This document shows, piece after piece, positions 19,050-26,817 of a stretch of 64,000 nucleotides of DNA. Origin of the DNA: Methylobacterium sp. J-067 (GTDB lineage Bacteria > Pseudomonadota > Alphaproteobacteria > Rhizobiales > Beijerinckiaceae); the NCBI RefSeq assembly GCF_022829465.1, contig NZ_JAKSXZ010000092.1:62001-126000 (forward strand), written 5' to 3'. Each line of letters opens with the position of its first letter. The first letter of the stretch is position 1. The position numbers and the translations under genes were made by a program. The notes under the pieces are model-generated. The model saw nothing but the letters and a program-made list of their open reading frames with translations. It was not told the origin of the DNA and ran no database searches.

Positions 19050-19694
19050 ATGGACGTGCTCGCGATCGCAACCCAAAAGGGTGGTACCGGCAAGACTACG
19101 GTCAGCGTCAACCTTGCGGTCGCCGCCGCGGAGGCTGGACGGCGCGTCGCCGCCCTCGATCTCGACCCGCAGGCCTCGCTCGCCGGCTGGGCCGCCCGAC
19201 GCGAGGCCGACGATCCGGCCGTCGACCATCTCGGGTTGGAGCGGATCGGGCAATTGCCCGAGATCCTCGCCGCGCTCGAGCGGCAGGGTTACGACCTCGT
19301 CGTCCTCGACAGCGCCGGTGCCCTGAACCCAACCGCATACCGCGCCCTGCGCGCGGCCAGCCTCGTCCTGATCCCCGCCAGGCCGACCTTACTTGATCTC
19401 TTGGCGACCGAGCCGACACTGCGCGCACTCGCTGAGATCGACCTCGCCGACCGCGTGGCCCTGCTGCTGAACCAGTGTCCGACGCAAGGTCAGGCGCGCG
19501 CGGGTACCTATGCCGAGCGACTTCGCCGCTGGGGGCATCTCGCCGAACCGCCGCTGACCCAGCGCGTGGACTACCAGGACGCGCTGCTCGGCGGGCAGGG
19601 CGTCACCGAGTTCGCACCGGCCGGCAAGGCGGCCGGGGAGATCCGCGCCCTGTGGGCTTGGATAGAGCAGCGCCTGAAGGAACCCTGCCCATGA
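19050..19694 (+). CDS. parA: ParA-type partition ATPase (type Ib)
   Basis: A 214-residue deviant Walker-type ATPase: KGGTGKTT at residues 10-17, DLDPQASL near 38-45, and VVLDSAG for the B motif. It has no N-terminal DNA-binding extension, which marks type Ib plasmid partition ATPases. The ATG at 19050, with GAGGGG upstream, is chosen over the adjacent GTG at 19047. Its stop overlaps the next start (ATGA), so ParA and the RHH protein are translationally coupled. Expected role: positioning and stable inheritance of the element or its plasmid form. Confidence 0.88.
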   Translation: MDVLAIATQKGGTGKTTVSVNLAVAAAEAGRRVAALDLDPQASLAGWAARREADDPAVDHLGLERIGQLPEILAALERQGYDLVVLDSAGALNPTAYRALRAASLVLIPARPTLLDLLATEPTLRALAEIDLADRVALLLNQCPTQGQARAGTYAERLRRWGHLAEPPLTQRVDYQDALLGGQGVTEFAPAGKAAGEIRALWAWIEQRLKEPCP

Positions 19695-20038
19695 GTGAGA
19701 CGACCCGCCGTCCCCCGAAGCGCCTTAGCCTGCTCAGCGGCCTCGATCTGACGGGAGGGCAACCCGACGCCGGGGCCGCCGCCACTCCGGCCGGTTACGC
19801 CGCCATCCCGGCCGACCACGCCATGCCAGAGCCGCCTCGCGAGGTTCGGACCCCGGGCCGCCCCTCGAACACGACGCGGAGAACCTCGGTCTATCTGTCT
19901 TCAGCGATGCTGCGACAGCTGAAGCAACTCGCGCTCGCTCGCGACTGCAAAGTGAACGACCTCCTCGTTGAAGGGGCGGCGGCCGTCCTTCGCGAGAGCG
20001 GTTACCCGCTCACTTCGACCTCGCGCGACGTGCGCTGA
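19691..20038 (+). CDS. ribbon-helix-helix partition or copy-control protein (ParB role)
   Basis: A 115-residue protein with a disordered Pro/Ala-rich N-terminus and a C-terminal ribbon-helix-helix fold: TRRTSVYLSSAMLRQLKQLA, then a DCKVNDLLVEGAAAVL helix (about 64-105). In type Ib systems such a small RHH protein binds the centromere repeats and stimulates ParA. It overlaps parA by four bases and is followed by motif repeats matching those upstream of parA. A CopG-like transcriptional repressor is the alternative. Confidence 0.75.
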   Translation: MSETTRRPPKRLSLLSGLDLTGGQPDAGAAATPAGYAAIPADHAMPEPPREVRTPGRPSNTTRRTSVYLSSAMLRQLKQLALARDCKVNDLLVEGAAAVLRESGYPLTSTSRDVR

Positions 20039-20060
20039 ACGCGTCAGCGCCTTCGCACCG

Positions 20061-20161
20061 GCATTACGGCGCCACGATGCAACAGCATCACAGCGCTCCG
20101 GCATCATGAGGGTCCGATGCCGTGAAGCGCCGGGTCCATCGCACTCCAGCATCACGGCGTT
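20061..20161. repeat. second cluster of centromere-like motifs
   Basis: GCATTACGGCGCC (20061), GGCGCCACGATGC (20069, inverted), GCATCACAGCGC (20085), GCATCATGAGG (20101), GATGCCGTGAAGCGC (20116, inverted) and GCATCACGGCGTT (20149) are variants of the motif found upstream of parA. The par pair is thus bracketed by the same repeats. Confidence 0.55.
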
Positions 20162-20784
20162 CCCGCGGAAGAACGCTGCGAATGCTCGATCCGGTCCCGG
20201 AAGCTCGGCACTGGGCACAGCGAGGATGCGTTCGTTGCCGTGATCACCGCCTGCGCGTGTCGGGTGCGCATCTGGGGCCATGCCTGGACCCGATACGGCT
20301 GGAGCGCGGCAATCCACGTGTTGCATCACGACGCGGAGGAGAGCGCTCGAGCGTTCGGTGGAAACTCGCCAGCGATATCGTCTGAGTCGAAGCAGGCCGT
20401 TGGGACATGCGAGCAGGCTTCCCGCCCGAGTTCGTTGATCGTGCGGTCTTGCCAGAGGTCGTGCCCGTGACCCCGGCAGGGCGCCGGAGGTTCGAGGGGG
20501 TACGACGAAGATGGGTAAGCGAAACGGCCAATCCCTGACGCATCGCTGCGCGGCCGACGCGGGGAGGAATAGCGGCTTCAAACATCAAGGCGAACAACGA
20601 GACGACGTGCTCCCGGGCCTCTGCGGCCGCGGAAGCGGAGGGGAGGGGGCAAGCAAAACGGATTGGCGAAGGCCCTTCGCCCCAAAGCCCAGGAGGACGG
20701 GGACGGCACGGCGCGACGCTCGGACAGCGTCGGCTGAGGTCGATGAGGCGCCCTCATTCCTCCCTCTGATCACGGATACCCAAG
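20162..20784. other. intergenic leader of the first exonuclease VII-like cassette
   Basis: No convincing gene is seen in these 623 bases. A frame beginning ATG at 20511 runs into the next gene out of frame and shows no domain. The final 60 bases resemble those before the second cassette (shared GGATACCCAAGATGAC versus GGACACCCAAAATGAC), so the duplicated unit starts before the first coding sequence. Confidence 0.4.
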
Positions 20785-21720
20785 ATGACACGAGACGACA
20801 CGCCGCTCACCGGCGCGAACGAGACCGGTTGCGCTCTCGAGGCCACGGGCCTTTGGGTGCGCGCACGGGTCGATCGGCCCCGCCGGCACAAGGACGGCCT
20901 GCTGTTCGATCTCCGGCCGCTCGATCCCGGCCGAGCCGGGTGCCTCACCGCCTTCCTGTCCGCTGCGTTCATCCAGCAGATCCAGGACGCCAGCGGCGTG
21001 CTGCTCGATGCCGACGGCCTCGCCGGCGAGCACATGCTGATGCTGACCCTGGTGGTCGATCCGCTGCTCGGCGTCCGCGGGCAGATCATCGGCTTCGACA
21101 GGGGGGCCTTCCTGCCGGGATGGGTGGAACAGGATGCTGCGGTCCGCCAAGCGCTGAAAGCGGCCTACCTCTGGCAGCGCCAGCATGACCTGCCGCTGCC
21201 GCGCCGTTTGCGGCGGGTGTTCCTGATCGAGCCGGATGACGGCGCGCTGCACCCGCTTGGCGAGGAACTCGCGCGCTGGTGGGCGTGCGGGGCGATCGAG
21301 CTGATCCGGCACCCGGTCGCATTCGAGCAGCCGGGCTCGGTTGCGGCGCTCCGGCACGCGTTCGATTGCGCCATCGATCAGTACGAGTGGGGCTCCCTCG
21401 ACCTCGTGATCGTCGAGCCGGGGGCAGGCTTCGCGTTCCGCGCCCTGTCGGACGACGGGCTGATGCGTCAGGTCGCGGTCCTGCCGGTGCCGGTCGTGAC
21501 GCATCGTGCCGGCGCGCCGACGCTGATCGACGACCTGGCGTTCCGCAGCTTCGATCATTCGGACGAGATCCTGGCCTTCCTGTCCGGCATCCTCCGGGAA
21601 GAGCTGCGCCGGGCGGACCGGCCGCGTCTCGCGGCAATCGCCGAGCTGGTCGAAGCGCCTCCCGCTGCGGACGCGACGGCAGACACGCAGCCCTTCGTGC
21701 AGGGGCCGCTGTTCGACTGA
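20785..21720 (+). CDS. divergent exonuclease VII large-subunit paralogue, motif-less
   Basis: A 311-residue protein that aligns by pattern with XseA: an OB-like N-terminus (WVRARVDRPRRHKDGLLFDL), then LPRRLRRVFLIEPDDG in place of the XseA segment around its catalytic Asp, EPGAGFAFRAL in place of RGGGSLEDL, and VPVVTHRAGAP in place of the GHETD region. The C-terminal coiled coil of XseA is missing. None of the acidic, Arg and His catalytic positions is kept, so it is probably a structural or regulatory partner. It lies 75 bases before a more canonical XseA-like gene. A homologue at 53691 shares long identical blocks. Assignment is by pattern and context, not a database hit. Confidence 0.6.
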   Translation: MTRDDTPLTGANETGCALEATGLWVRARVDRPRRHKDGLLFDLRPLDPGRAGCLTAFLSAAFIQQIQDASGVLLDADGLAGEHMLMLTLVVDPLLGVRGQIIGFDRGAFLPGWVEQDAAVRQALKAAYLWQRQHDLPLPRRLRRVFLIEPDDGALHPLGEELARWWACGAIELIRHPVAFEQPGSVAALRHAFDCAIDQYEWGSLDLVIVEPGAGFAFRALSDDGLMRQVAVLPVPVVTHRAGAPTLIDDLAFRSFDHSDEILAFLSGILREELRRADRPRLAAIAELVEAPPAADATADTQPFVQGPLFD

Positions 21721-21731
21721 CGCCCTCCCCA

Positions 21732-21763
21732 CGATCCGGCTGCCCACGGAGGCCGCCGGATCG
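21732..21763 (+). promoter_or_regulatory. intercistronic hairpin in cassette 1
   Basis: CGATCCGGC (21732-21740) pairs with GCCGGATCG (21755-21763). The second cassette has a GC-rich inverted repeat at the equivalent place (about 54637-54665). It may cause partial termination or protect the transcript, setting subunit ratios. Confidence 0.4.
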
Positions 21764-21795
21764 CCTCATCCTTCCCGACGGACACGAATGACCCG

Positions 21796-23223
21796 ATGCG
21801 ACACCACAACTTCTTCAACCTGAGCGGAGGGCCGCCCCTGCGCTCGGCGCCATCGCGCGCGGCAACCCGTCCTCCCGGCCGCCCGGACGACACGGATGGG
21901 CCCCGGCGCGCCGACGGGACCTGCGAGCTCCGCGACCTGATCGGCTGGCTGCGTCAGCGCCTGCGCGGCGAGCACACGGTCCGGGCCTGCGTGCTGACCG
22001 TCGAACCCCTCGGGTCCGACGGCACCCTGCTCCTCCTCGGCGAGGCCGATGCCAGCGGCAGTGCCGACCCGCCACGGCTCAAGGTCCGGCTCGCCGCGGC
22101 CGACCTTGCCGCCTTCCGAGCAACGACAGGCGATGACCTCGATCCCGCGGCCCTGGTGAACCGGACCGTCGTGGTCAGGCTGCAGACCAGCCTGCGCCAG
22201 CGCTACGGGCGTGGGGCCGGGGTGCAGGCCCGGGTCACAGAGCTTCTCACGATCGGCGCGGTGCCGCTCGATGGCGAACTCGAGCGTGAGCGCACCCTGC
22301 AGCGCCTGCGGCGGGAGGGGCGCCGCTTTGGTCCCGGGACCTGGGTGAAACCGGACGATCCCCACCACGTTGCGCTCATCGTGTCCGAGTTCGGCGAAGC
22401 CCGCCGCGACGTCGAGCATGTCCTGCGTCCGCTCGAAGAGAGCGGCTTGGTCCGCATCCACCGGGTGTGGGCGACGTTCGAGGGGCCGGGTGCGGAGCGT
22501 GCGCTGGGCGAAGCGTTCGCCTGTGTACGAGACCGGCACCGCGATCACGGCCTGTCGGCGACCCTGGTCTGCCGGGGCGGGGGACCGGTCGAAGGGTTCC
22601 AGGCACTCAACGCCTATGCGACGGTACGCGCCGCGGTCGAGGCTCCGAACCTCATCGCCGGTCTGGGCCATGCCGGCACGCCTGTCACCGCCTTGGATGC
22701 GGTCGCGGCGCGATCCGAGCCGACCCCGACGGCGGCAGCCATGCTCGTACGCCAGCTGGTCGAGGCCACAGGCGTCCGGGCCGAGCGCGCGCTCACGGCT
22801 TATGATGCTGCCGTCGCCGACGATCTGGAGGCGGCCGGCCGCATCGCCGTGGCACGGGCAACGCAGGCGTTCGACCAGAGCCTGCGCGATCTCGCGGAGT
22901 TTGCCCAACAGCGGCTGCGGCAGCTGGATCGGGCGGTCGAGCAGAGTCTGCTGACGAGCCTTGCTGCCGCGACGGGGGGCGCGACCGGCATGGCTGCTGG
23001 CATCGGGTCGAACGCCGCGCCCGTCGACACGCTCGAACTTGGGGACGGGGATGACCACGACCACCCGCCCGTGGAGGCGGGCTGGGCCCTGGTGACCGCG
23101 GCCGGCACCGGCCTCGTCATCGGCAGCTACGACGAGCTCAAGTCCAACATGCCGCTGTTCCTGCACTTCCGCGACGGAACGATCTTCGTCCAGGTCGTGC
23201 CGACCTCCGTCGCCTACAACTGA
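21796..23223 (+). CDS. exonuclease VII large subunit-like protein (XseA-like)
   Basis: A 475-residue protein with XseA layout: N-terminal OB-like region (45-150), catalytic domain (190-320), long coiled coil (about 320-400) and the C-terminal strand-rich end (ALVTAAGTGLVI ... FRDGTIFVQVV) seen in XseA. Conserved matches are RRDVEHVL (Asp205), CRGGG (Arg260), GHAGT (His292) and SEPTPTAAA. In E. coli XseA the third motif is GHETD; here its Asp is Thr295. Family enzymes degrade single-stranded DNA from both ends as a complex with many XseB subunits. It sits between a motif-less paralogue and an XseB-like gene, on the same strand as relaxase and par genes. Confidence 0.72.
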   Translation: MRHHNFFNLSGGPPLRSAPSRAATRPPGRPDDTDGPRRADGTCELRDLIGWLRQRLRGEHTVRACVLTVEPLGSDGTLLLLGEADASGSADPPRLKVRLAAADLAAFRATTGDDLDPAALVNRTVVVRLQTSLRQRYGRGAGVQARVTELLTIGAVPLDGELERERTLQRLRREGRRFGPGTWVKPDDPHHVALIVSEFGEARRDVEHVLRPLEESGLVRIHRVWATFEGPGAERALGEAFACVRDRHRDHGLSATLVCRGGGPVEGFQALNAYATVRAAVEAPNLIAGLGHAGTPVTALDAVAARSEPTPTAAAMLVRQLVEATGVRAERALTAYDAAVADDLEAAGRIAVARATQAFDQSLRDLAEFAQQRLRQLDRAVEQSLLTSLAAATGGATGMAAGIGSNAAPVDTLELGDGDDHDHPPVEAGWALVTAAGTGLVIGSYDELKSNMPLFLHFRDGTIFVQVVPTSVAYN

Positions 23224-23245
23224 TCACACACCGAGGAGAGACATC

Positions 23246-23437
23246 ATGACCGAGACCCACTTACCCAAGACGCCCAGCTTCCTCACGGCGGTCAAGCGCA
23301 TCGAGGCCCTGACCCAGGAGATCCGCAAGGATGGCTTGGCCGCCTTCGAAAAGGCCGAAGTAGCCTATGTCGAGGTGCAGGAGCTGCGCGCCGTGCTGAA
23401 TGGCCGGATCGCGGACTTGCGCCGCCGAGCAGCATAG
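23246..23437 (+). CDS. exonuclease VII small subunit-like protein (XseB-like)
   Basis: A 63-residue helical-hairpin protein, starting 22 bases after the XseA-like gene behind a clear GAGGAG ribosome site. The sequence FLTAVKRIEALTQEI, then a Gly turn and a second amphipathic helix, fits the XseB pattern, and its position after an XseA-like gene supports it. It differs from the copy at 56151 at 10 of 63 residues. XseB subunits coat the coiled coil of the large subunit and are needed for activity. Confidence 0.68.
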   Translation: MTETHLPKTPSFLTAVKRIEALTQEIRKDGLAAFEKAEVAYVEVQELRAVLNGRIADLRRRAA

Positions 23438-23839
23438 CGCGACGATCTTGATATCCGCCGGTGCCAACGCATCGGCGGTGATCGCGTTAGACGTGCGGTC
23501 ACGACTTAAGTCGCGGACGCCGCTGCAGTACAGGCATGAGTACTGATCCAAACCCCAAAAGGGCTCGAGAGCCCCAACTGTGGGCAAACGGGAGGCTGCC
23601 TTTGGATCCGTCACTCGAGGGCGCCGGTATACTACATGTGCAACTTCAAATCCTCGCCAGGCTCGGCCGCCTCGTCGGCATAGCGCCTTTCCAGGTCCGG
23701 AAGCGGACGTTCCGCACCCGACCCTACTCGGTCATAGAAGCAAGCCAATGGCGGCCTTGAAAGCAGACGTTGCAGCTGGACGCGCGCTGCGAACGCATGC
23801 TCTCGGATTCCCGCTTCCCGCGCTCGTGAGGCCGCCCGT
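23438..23839. other. downstream region of cassette 1
   Basis: An imperfect hairpin lies near 23453-23481 (ATCCGCCGGTGC against GCATCGGCGGTGAT). The block at 23536-23564 (ATGAGTACTGATCCAAACCC and following) is nearly repeated at 56441-56469 after cassette 2, so the duplicated segment includes this tail. The downstream frames diverge, so a remnant rather than a gene is likely. Confidence 0.45.
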
Positions 23840-25276
23840 TCAATCCACAGTCTGCATCTGGACGACGCCGCCGAGTTCACCGGGCTTGCCCGAGACCACC
23901 ACGAGGTAGCGCCGGCTCGCGCCGGCATCCGTGCGGGTGATCTGGCGGATCGGGCCGATCGCGTTGACGATGGCCGCGCCGGCCGGGTTGGTCATGAAGG
24001 CGGCGAGCGGCTCCAGGCCTGCGGCCCCCTTCGGATCGGCGGCCAGCGCCAGCACGAACGGCATCTTCGAGGGCAGTCCCGTTACCGCGGCCTGCAGCGT
24101 CTGCAACACGCCCTGGTCGAACAGGGTGACCTGCGTCGCCGGCTTGCCATCGGTACCCGCGAGCGTCAGCGCGCTGGTCTTGCCGGCTGCGCCCAGCGCT
24201 TGGAGGTTTTGCATTCCGTCGCCCTCCGGCACGGCGTTCGGGACGTAGGCGACGCCCTGCGGACCCTGCCCGATCGGCACCTCGGCGATCACCGTGTTCG
24301 ACGCGGTGTCGATCACCGCCGCCTTGTCGGCGTTCTCCAGGCCGACATAGACGCGGCTGCCGTCGCCCGAGGGCCAGAGCCCGTGCGGTAGGGCGCCGGT
24401 CGGAATGGTGGCGACCTGGGTGAAGTCGTCGGTGCGAAACACCTTGACCTGGTTCAGGCCGCCGATCGTCACGTAGGCGAACTGGCCGGCCTTGGTCGAG
24501 ACGATGTTGACGTGGTTGGTGATCGGCCCGGTCTCGATCGTCTTCAGCGGCGCGAATGGCGGCGTCGCAGAGAACACCTGGGTCCGGCCGACATCCTTGA
24601 GGGTGAACCACACCTGCTTGCCGTCCGGTGTTGCGGCGATGTCGGGGCAGAACGGGCTCTCCTGCTTCACGCGCCCGACGATGGAGTGGGTCTTCGTGTC
24701 GATCACCACCGTCTCGGGGCTGAAGCTGGAGCAGACATAGCCGTAGGCGCCGTCCGGCGAGAAGATCGTCATGCCGGGCCCGTTCGGCACGGTGATTCGG
24801 CGCGTCTCCTTGGCGGTCGCGGCATCGAGCACGGCGATGTAGTCCTCGCCGCGCACGCTCACCCAGACCTCTCGGCCGTCCGGCGTGAAGAAGGCCTCGT
24901 GCGGCGCGCGGCCGACATAGGCGGTGTGGCGGACCGTGTTGGTCGCCGTGTCGATGAAGCTCACGGAGTTCGAGCCGATCGAGACCGCGAGCAGCGTCCT
25001 GTGGTCGGGCGAGAAGCCCATGCCGTGGACGAGGAGCTGGCCGCGATAGAGCGGGCTCAGGTTCATCGGCGTCGGGTCGCCGAGCCGGATCACGCCGAGC
25101 AGGACGTTGGCGGCGGGATCGACCACCGAGACCGTGTTGGAGAACTGGTCCGACGTATAGAACCGGTCCCTGCCGCTGACCGGCACGTCCGGTGCAAAGG
25201 CTGCACCCGGGGCCTGCCCGGCGAGAGCCGAGCCGGAGAGCATCGCGAGCGCGAGGAGGGTGAGGGCGGTCTTCAT
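23840..25276 (-). CDS. exported YVTN-type beta-propeller protein
   Basis: A 478-residue protein with a Sec signal peptide (1-19, cleaved near ALAGQ) and at least six propeller blades of the form NTVSVVDPAANVLLGVIRLG, PHEAFFTPDGREVWVSVRG and PHGLWPSGDGSRVYVG. Such periplasmic YncE/PQQ-like propellers bind partners or metals; no catalytic site is visible. It overlaps the DUF305 gene by 4 bases, so both share the ECF-type promoter at 25760-25786. A second propeller in this cluster has the same promoter type. Confidence 0.82.
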   Translation of the reverse strand: MKTALTLLALAMLSGSALAGQAPGAAFAPDVPVSGRDRFYTSDQFSNTVSVVDPAANVLLGVIRLGDPTPMNLSPLYRGQLLVHGMGFSPDHRTLLAVSIGSNSVSFIDTATNTVRHTAYVGRAPHEAFFTPDGREVWVSVRGEDYIAVLDAATAKETRRITVPNGPGMTIFSPDGAYGYVCSSFSPETVVIDTKTHSIVGRVKQESPFCPDIAATPDGKQVWFTLKDVGRTQVFSATPPFAPLKTIETGPITNHVNIVSTKAGQFAYVTIGGLNQVKVFRTDDFTQVATIPTGALPHGLWPSGDGSRVYVGLENADKAAVIDTASNTVIAEVPIGQGPQGVAYVPNAVPEGDGMQNLQALGAAGKTSALTLAGTDGKPATQVTLFDQGVLQTLQAAVTGLPSKMPFVLALAADPKGAAGLEPLAAFMTNPAGAAIVNAIGPIRQITRTDAGASRRYLVVVSGKPGELGGVVQMQTVD

Positions 25277-25728
25277 CGGCAGATCTCCGAAGGCATCTCG
25301 GCGGCAGGGGCCGTGCCATGGTGGTGAAGGTGGGTGGCTGCGGCAGACGAATCCGGCGCGGGAGGGAGATCGGCGAGCGCCCGGCGCATCACCGCGATCT
25401 CCTGGCCCTGTTCGACGATGATCCCCTGCGCGAGGCGGCGCAGGACCGGATCCTTGCCGTAGAGCAGCTCTGCCTGGGCCATCGCGATCGCGCCCGCGTG
25501 GTGCGGGATCATCATCGCAGCGAAGTCGCGGTCCGGATCGCCCGAGGGCGGGACCATCATGTCGGCATGCATCCGCGTCATCGACTGCGCCATCATCGCG
25601 TCGAAGGACGCGGAGACGATGGCCGGCGGCTCGGCGGCGGCCAGCGTCGGGGGCATCATCATCCGGCCGCCGACGAGGCCGCCGGCCATCACGGCGGCCG
25701 TGAGCGCAAATCCCAGTGCTCCGCGCAT
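25273..25728 (-). CDS. DUF305 exported copper-binding-like protein
   Basis: A 151-residue DUF305 protein: an N-terminal hydrophobic signal or anchor (5-22), then the family signature DRDFAAMMIPHHAGAIAMAQ (about 67-86) with paired His, and Met-rich stretches (MMAQSMTRMHADMM). The C-terminus carries THLHHHG. DUF305 proteins such as CopM bind copper in the periplasm. It is first in a two-gene operon with the propeller protein and has the ECF-type promoter motif 32 bases upstream. Confidence 0.85.
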   Translation of the reverse strand: MRGALGFALTAAVMAGGLVGGRMMMPPTLAAAEPPAIVSASFDAMMAQSMTRMHADMMVPPSGDPDRDFAAMMIPHHAGAIAMAQAELLYGKDPVLRRLAQGIIVEQGQEIAVMRRALADLPPAPDSSAAATHLHHHGTAPAAEMPSEICR

Positions 25729-25759
25729 GGGCCGTCCTCCTCGTTCGTTGTCGATGGGA

Positions 25760-25786
25760 GAGATGCCGGGGAAACGGCTTTATTCC
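25760..25786 (-). promoter_or_regulatory. ECF-type promoter 1 (DUF305 operon)
   Basis: On the minus strand GGAATA-N15-CATCTC, preceded by G and followed by TCCC. This is one of four sites in the cluster with identical element sequence and spacing; it faces the DUF305 and propeller genes. Confidence 0.75.
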
Positions 25787-25844
25787 CTGGCCGGGGACGA
25801 ATTGGTGGCCCTGCCGATGTGATCGATCTTTTCCAAATGTCAGT

Positions 25845-25871
25845 GGAATAGACGCGCCCGTTCGGCATCTC
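25845..25871 (+). promoter_or_regulatory. ECF-type promoter 2 (sigma factor operon)
   Basis: GGAATA (25845-25850), 15 bases, CATCTC (25866-25871), ending 39 bases before the first gene of the sigma/anti-sigma operon. It is divergent from promoter 1 and predicts autoregulation by the sigma factor encoded downstream. Confidence 0.75.
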
Positions 25872-25910
25872 TCCCGATGCGGTCATGGTAGACCGCCGGA
25901 GACCTCACTC

Positions 25911-26294
25911 ATGCGCACCATGCTGATCCGCGCCGCCTTTGCGGCCTTCGCCTTCTCCGCCGTCGCCGCCCAGGCCGCTGCGCCTGCGATAACGGCCGAG
26001 ACTGCCAAGGGGCCGGCGCTCGTCGATTCCAAGAGCATGACCCTCTACACCTTCGACAAGGACATGGGCGGCAAGTCGATGTGCAACGGCCCCTGCGCCG
26101 CCAACTGGCCGGCACTGATGGCCGCCTCCGGCTCGGCTGCTAGTGGCGACTGGACGATGGTGACGCGGGACGACGGCACGATGCAGTGGGCCCACAAGGG
26201 CAAGCCGCTCTACACCTTCGCCAAGGATACGAAGCCCGGCGACATCACCGGCGACGGATTCCTCAACGGTGCATGGCACATCGCCAAGCCCTAA
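25911..26294 (+). CDS. exported COG4315-like lipoprotein-repeat protein
   Basis: A 127-residue protein with a signal peptide (1-22, AQAAA) and two copies of the secreted repeat pattern: LVDSKSMTLYTFDKD...CNGPCAANWPAL and WAHKGKPLYTFAKDT...GDGFLNGAWH. These proteins of unknown function occur with redox and metal stress genes. The two Cys in CNGPC could form a disulfide. It is first in an operon with the sigma factor and has the ECF-type promoter. Confidence 0.82.
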   Translation: MRTMLIRAAFAAFAFSAVAAQAAAPAITAETAKGPALVDSKSMTLYTFDKDMGGKSMCNGPCAANWPALMAASGSAASGDWTMVTRDDGTMQWAHKGKPLYTFAKDTKPGDITGDGFLNGAWHIAKP

Positions 26295-26307
26295 TCGGTA
26301 AAGCCTC

Positions 26308-26817
26308 GTGGACGAGATCGCCGCCCTCATCGAACCGCAGATCCCAGCGTTGCGGCGCTACGCAGTCGCACTGTTGCGGGACCGCGAAGCGGCGGACGAC
26401 CTCGTCCAGGACACTTTGGAGCGGGCGTTGTCCGCCTGGTCCGGACGTCGCCGCGACGGCGACCTGCGAGCCTGGCTGTTCACGATCGAGCGCAACCTGT
26501 TCCTTGGCACTGTTCGACGCCGGGGCCGGCGCGGCATCGATGTCGGCGCTGAGGCTTTGGAGCAGGTGCCCGATCCGGGTGCCGACCCCGAGGCCGCTAT
26601 GGGGGCACGCGACGTGCTCACCGGGCTCGACACCCTGCCCGAGGAGCAGCGCTCGGTGCTGCTCCTCGTCGCGGTCGAGGATCTGTCTTATGCCGAGGCG
26701 GCCCAGGTGCTCGGGGTACCGCTCGGCACGGTGATGTCGCGGTTGAGCCGGGCCCGGACGCGGATGCGCGGTTTTCTGGAAACTGGCCGGACCGGACTCT
26801 TGAGGAGGGTGAAATGA
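26308..26817 (+). CDS. ECF-family RNA polymerase sigma factor
   Basis: A 169-residue sigma-70 relative with only regions 2 and 4: region 2 includes DREAADDLVQDTLERAL and LRAWLFTIERNLFL (about 25-75); region 4 includes LPEEQRSVLLLVAVEDLSY and LGVPLGTVMSRLSRAR (about 110-155). The start is GTG, 13 bases after the preceding stop. Its 3' end overlaps the anti-sigma gene by 4 bases. It probably recognises the four GGAATA-N15-CATCTC promoters of this cluster, including its own. Confidence 0.9.
   Translation: MDEIAALIEPQIPALRRYAVALLRDREAADDLVQDTLERALSAWSGRRRDGDLRAWLFTIERNLFLGTVRRRGRRGIDVGAEALEQVPDPGADPEAAMGARDVLTGLDTLPEEQRSVLLLVAVEDLSYAEAAQVLGVPLGTVMSRLSRARTRMRGFLETGRTGLLRRVK

Noticed and set aside
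18757-19050. 97-residue frame between relaxase and parA
   Set aside because: Arg/His-rich low-quality composition. The stretch is better explained as the repeat cluster before parA.
20511-21188. 225-residue frame overlapping the first cassette gene
   Set aside because: It overlaps the XseA-like paralogue in another frame for 400 bases and shows no domain. The paralogue is supported by its second copy.
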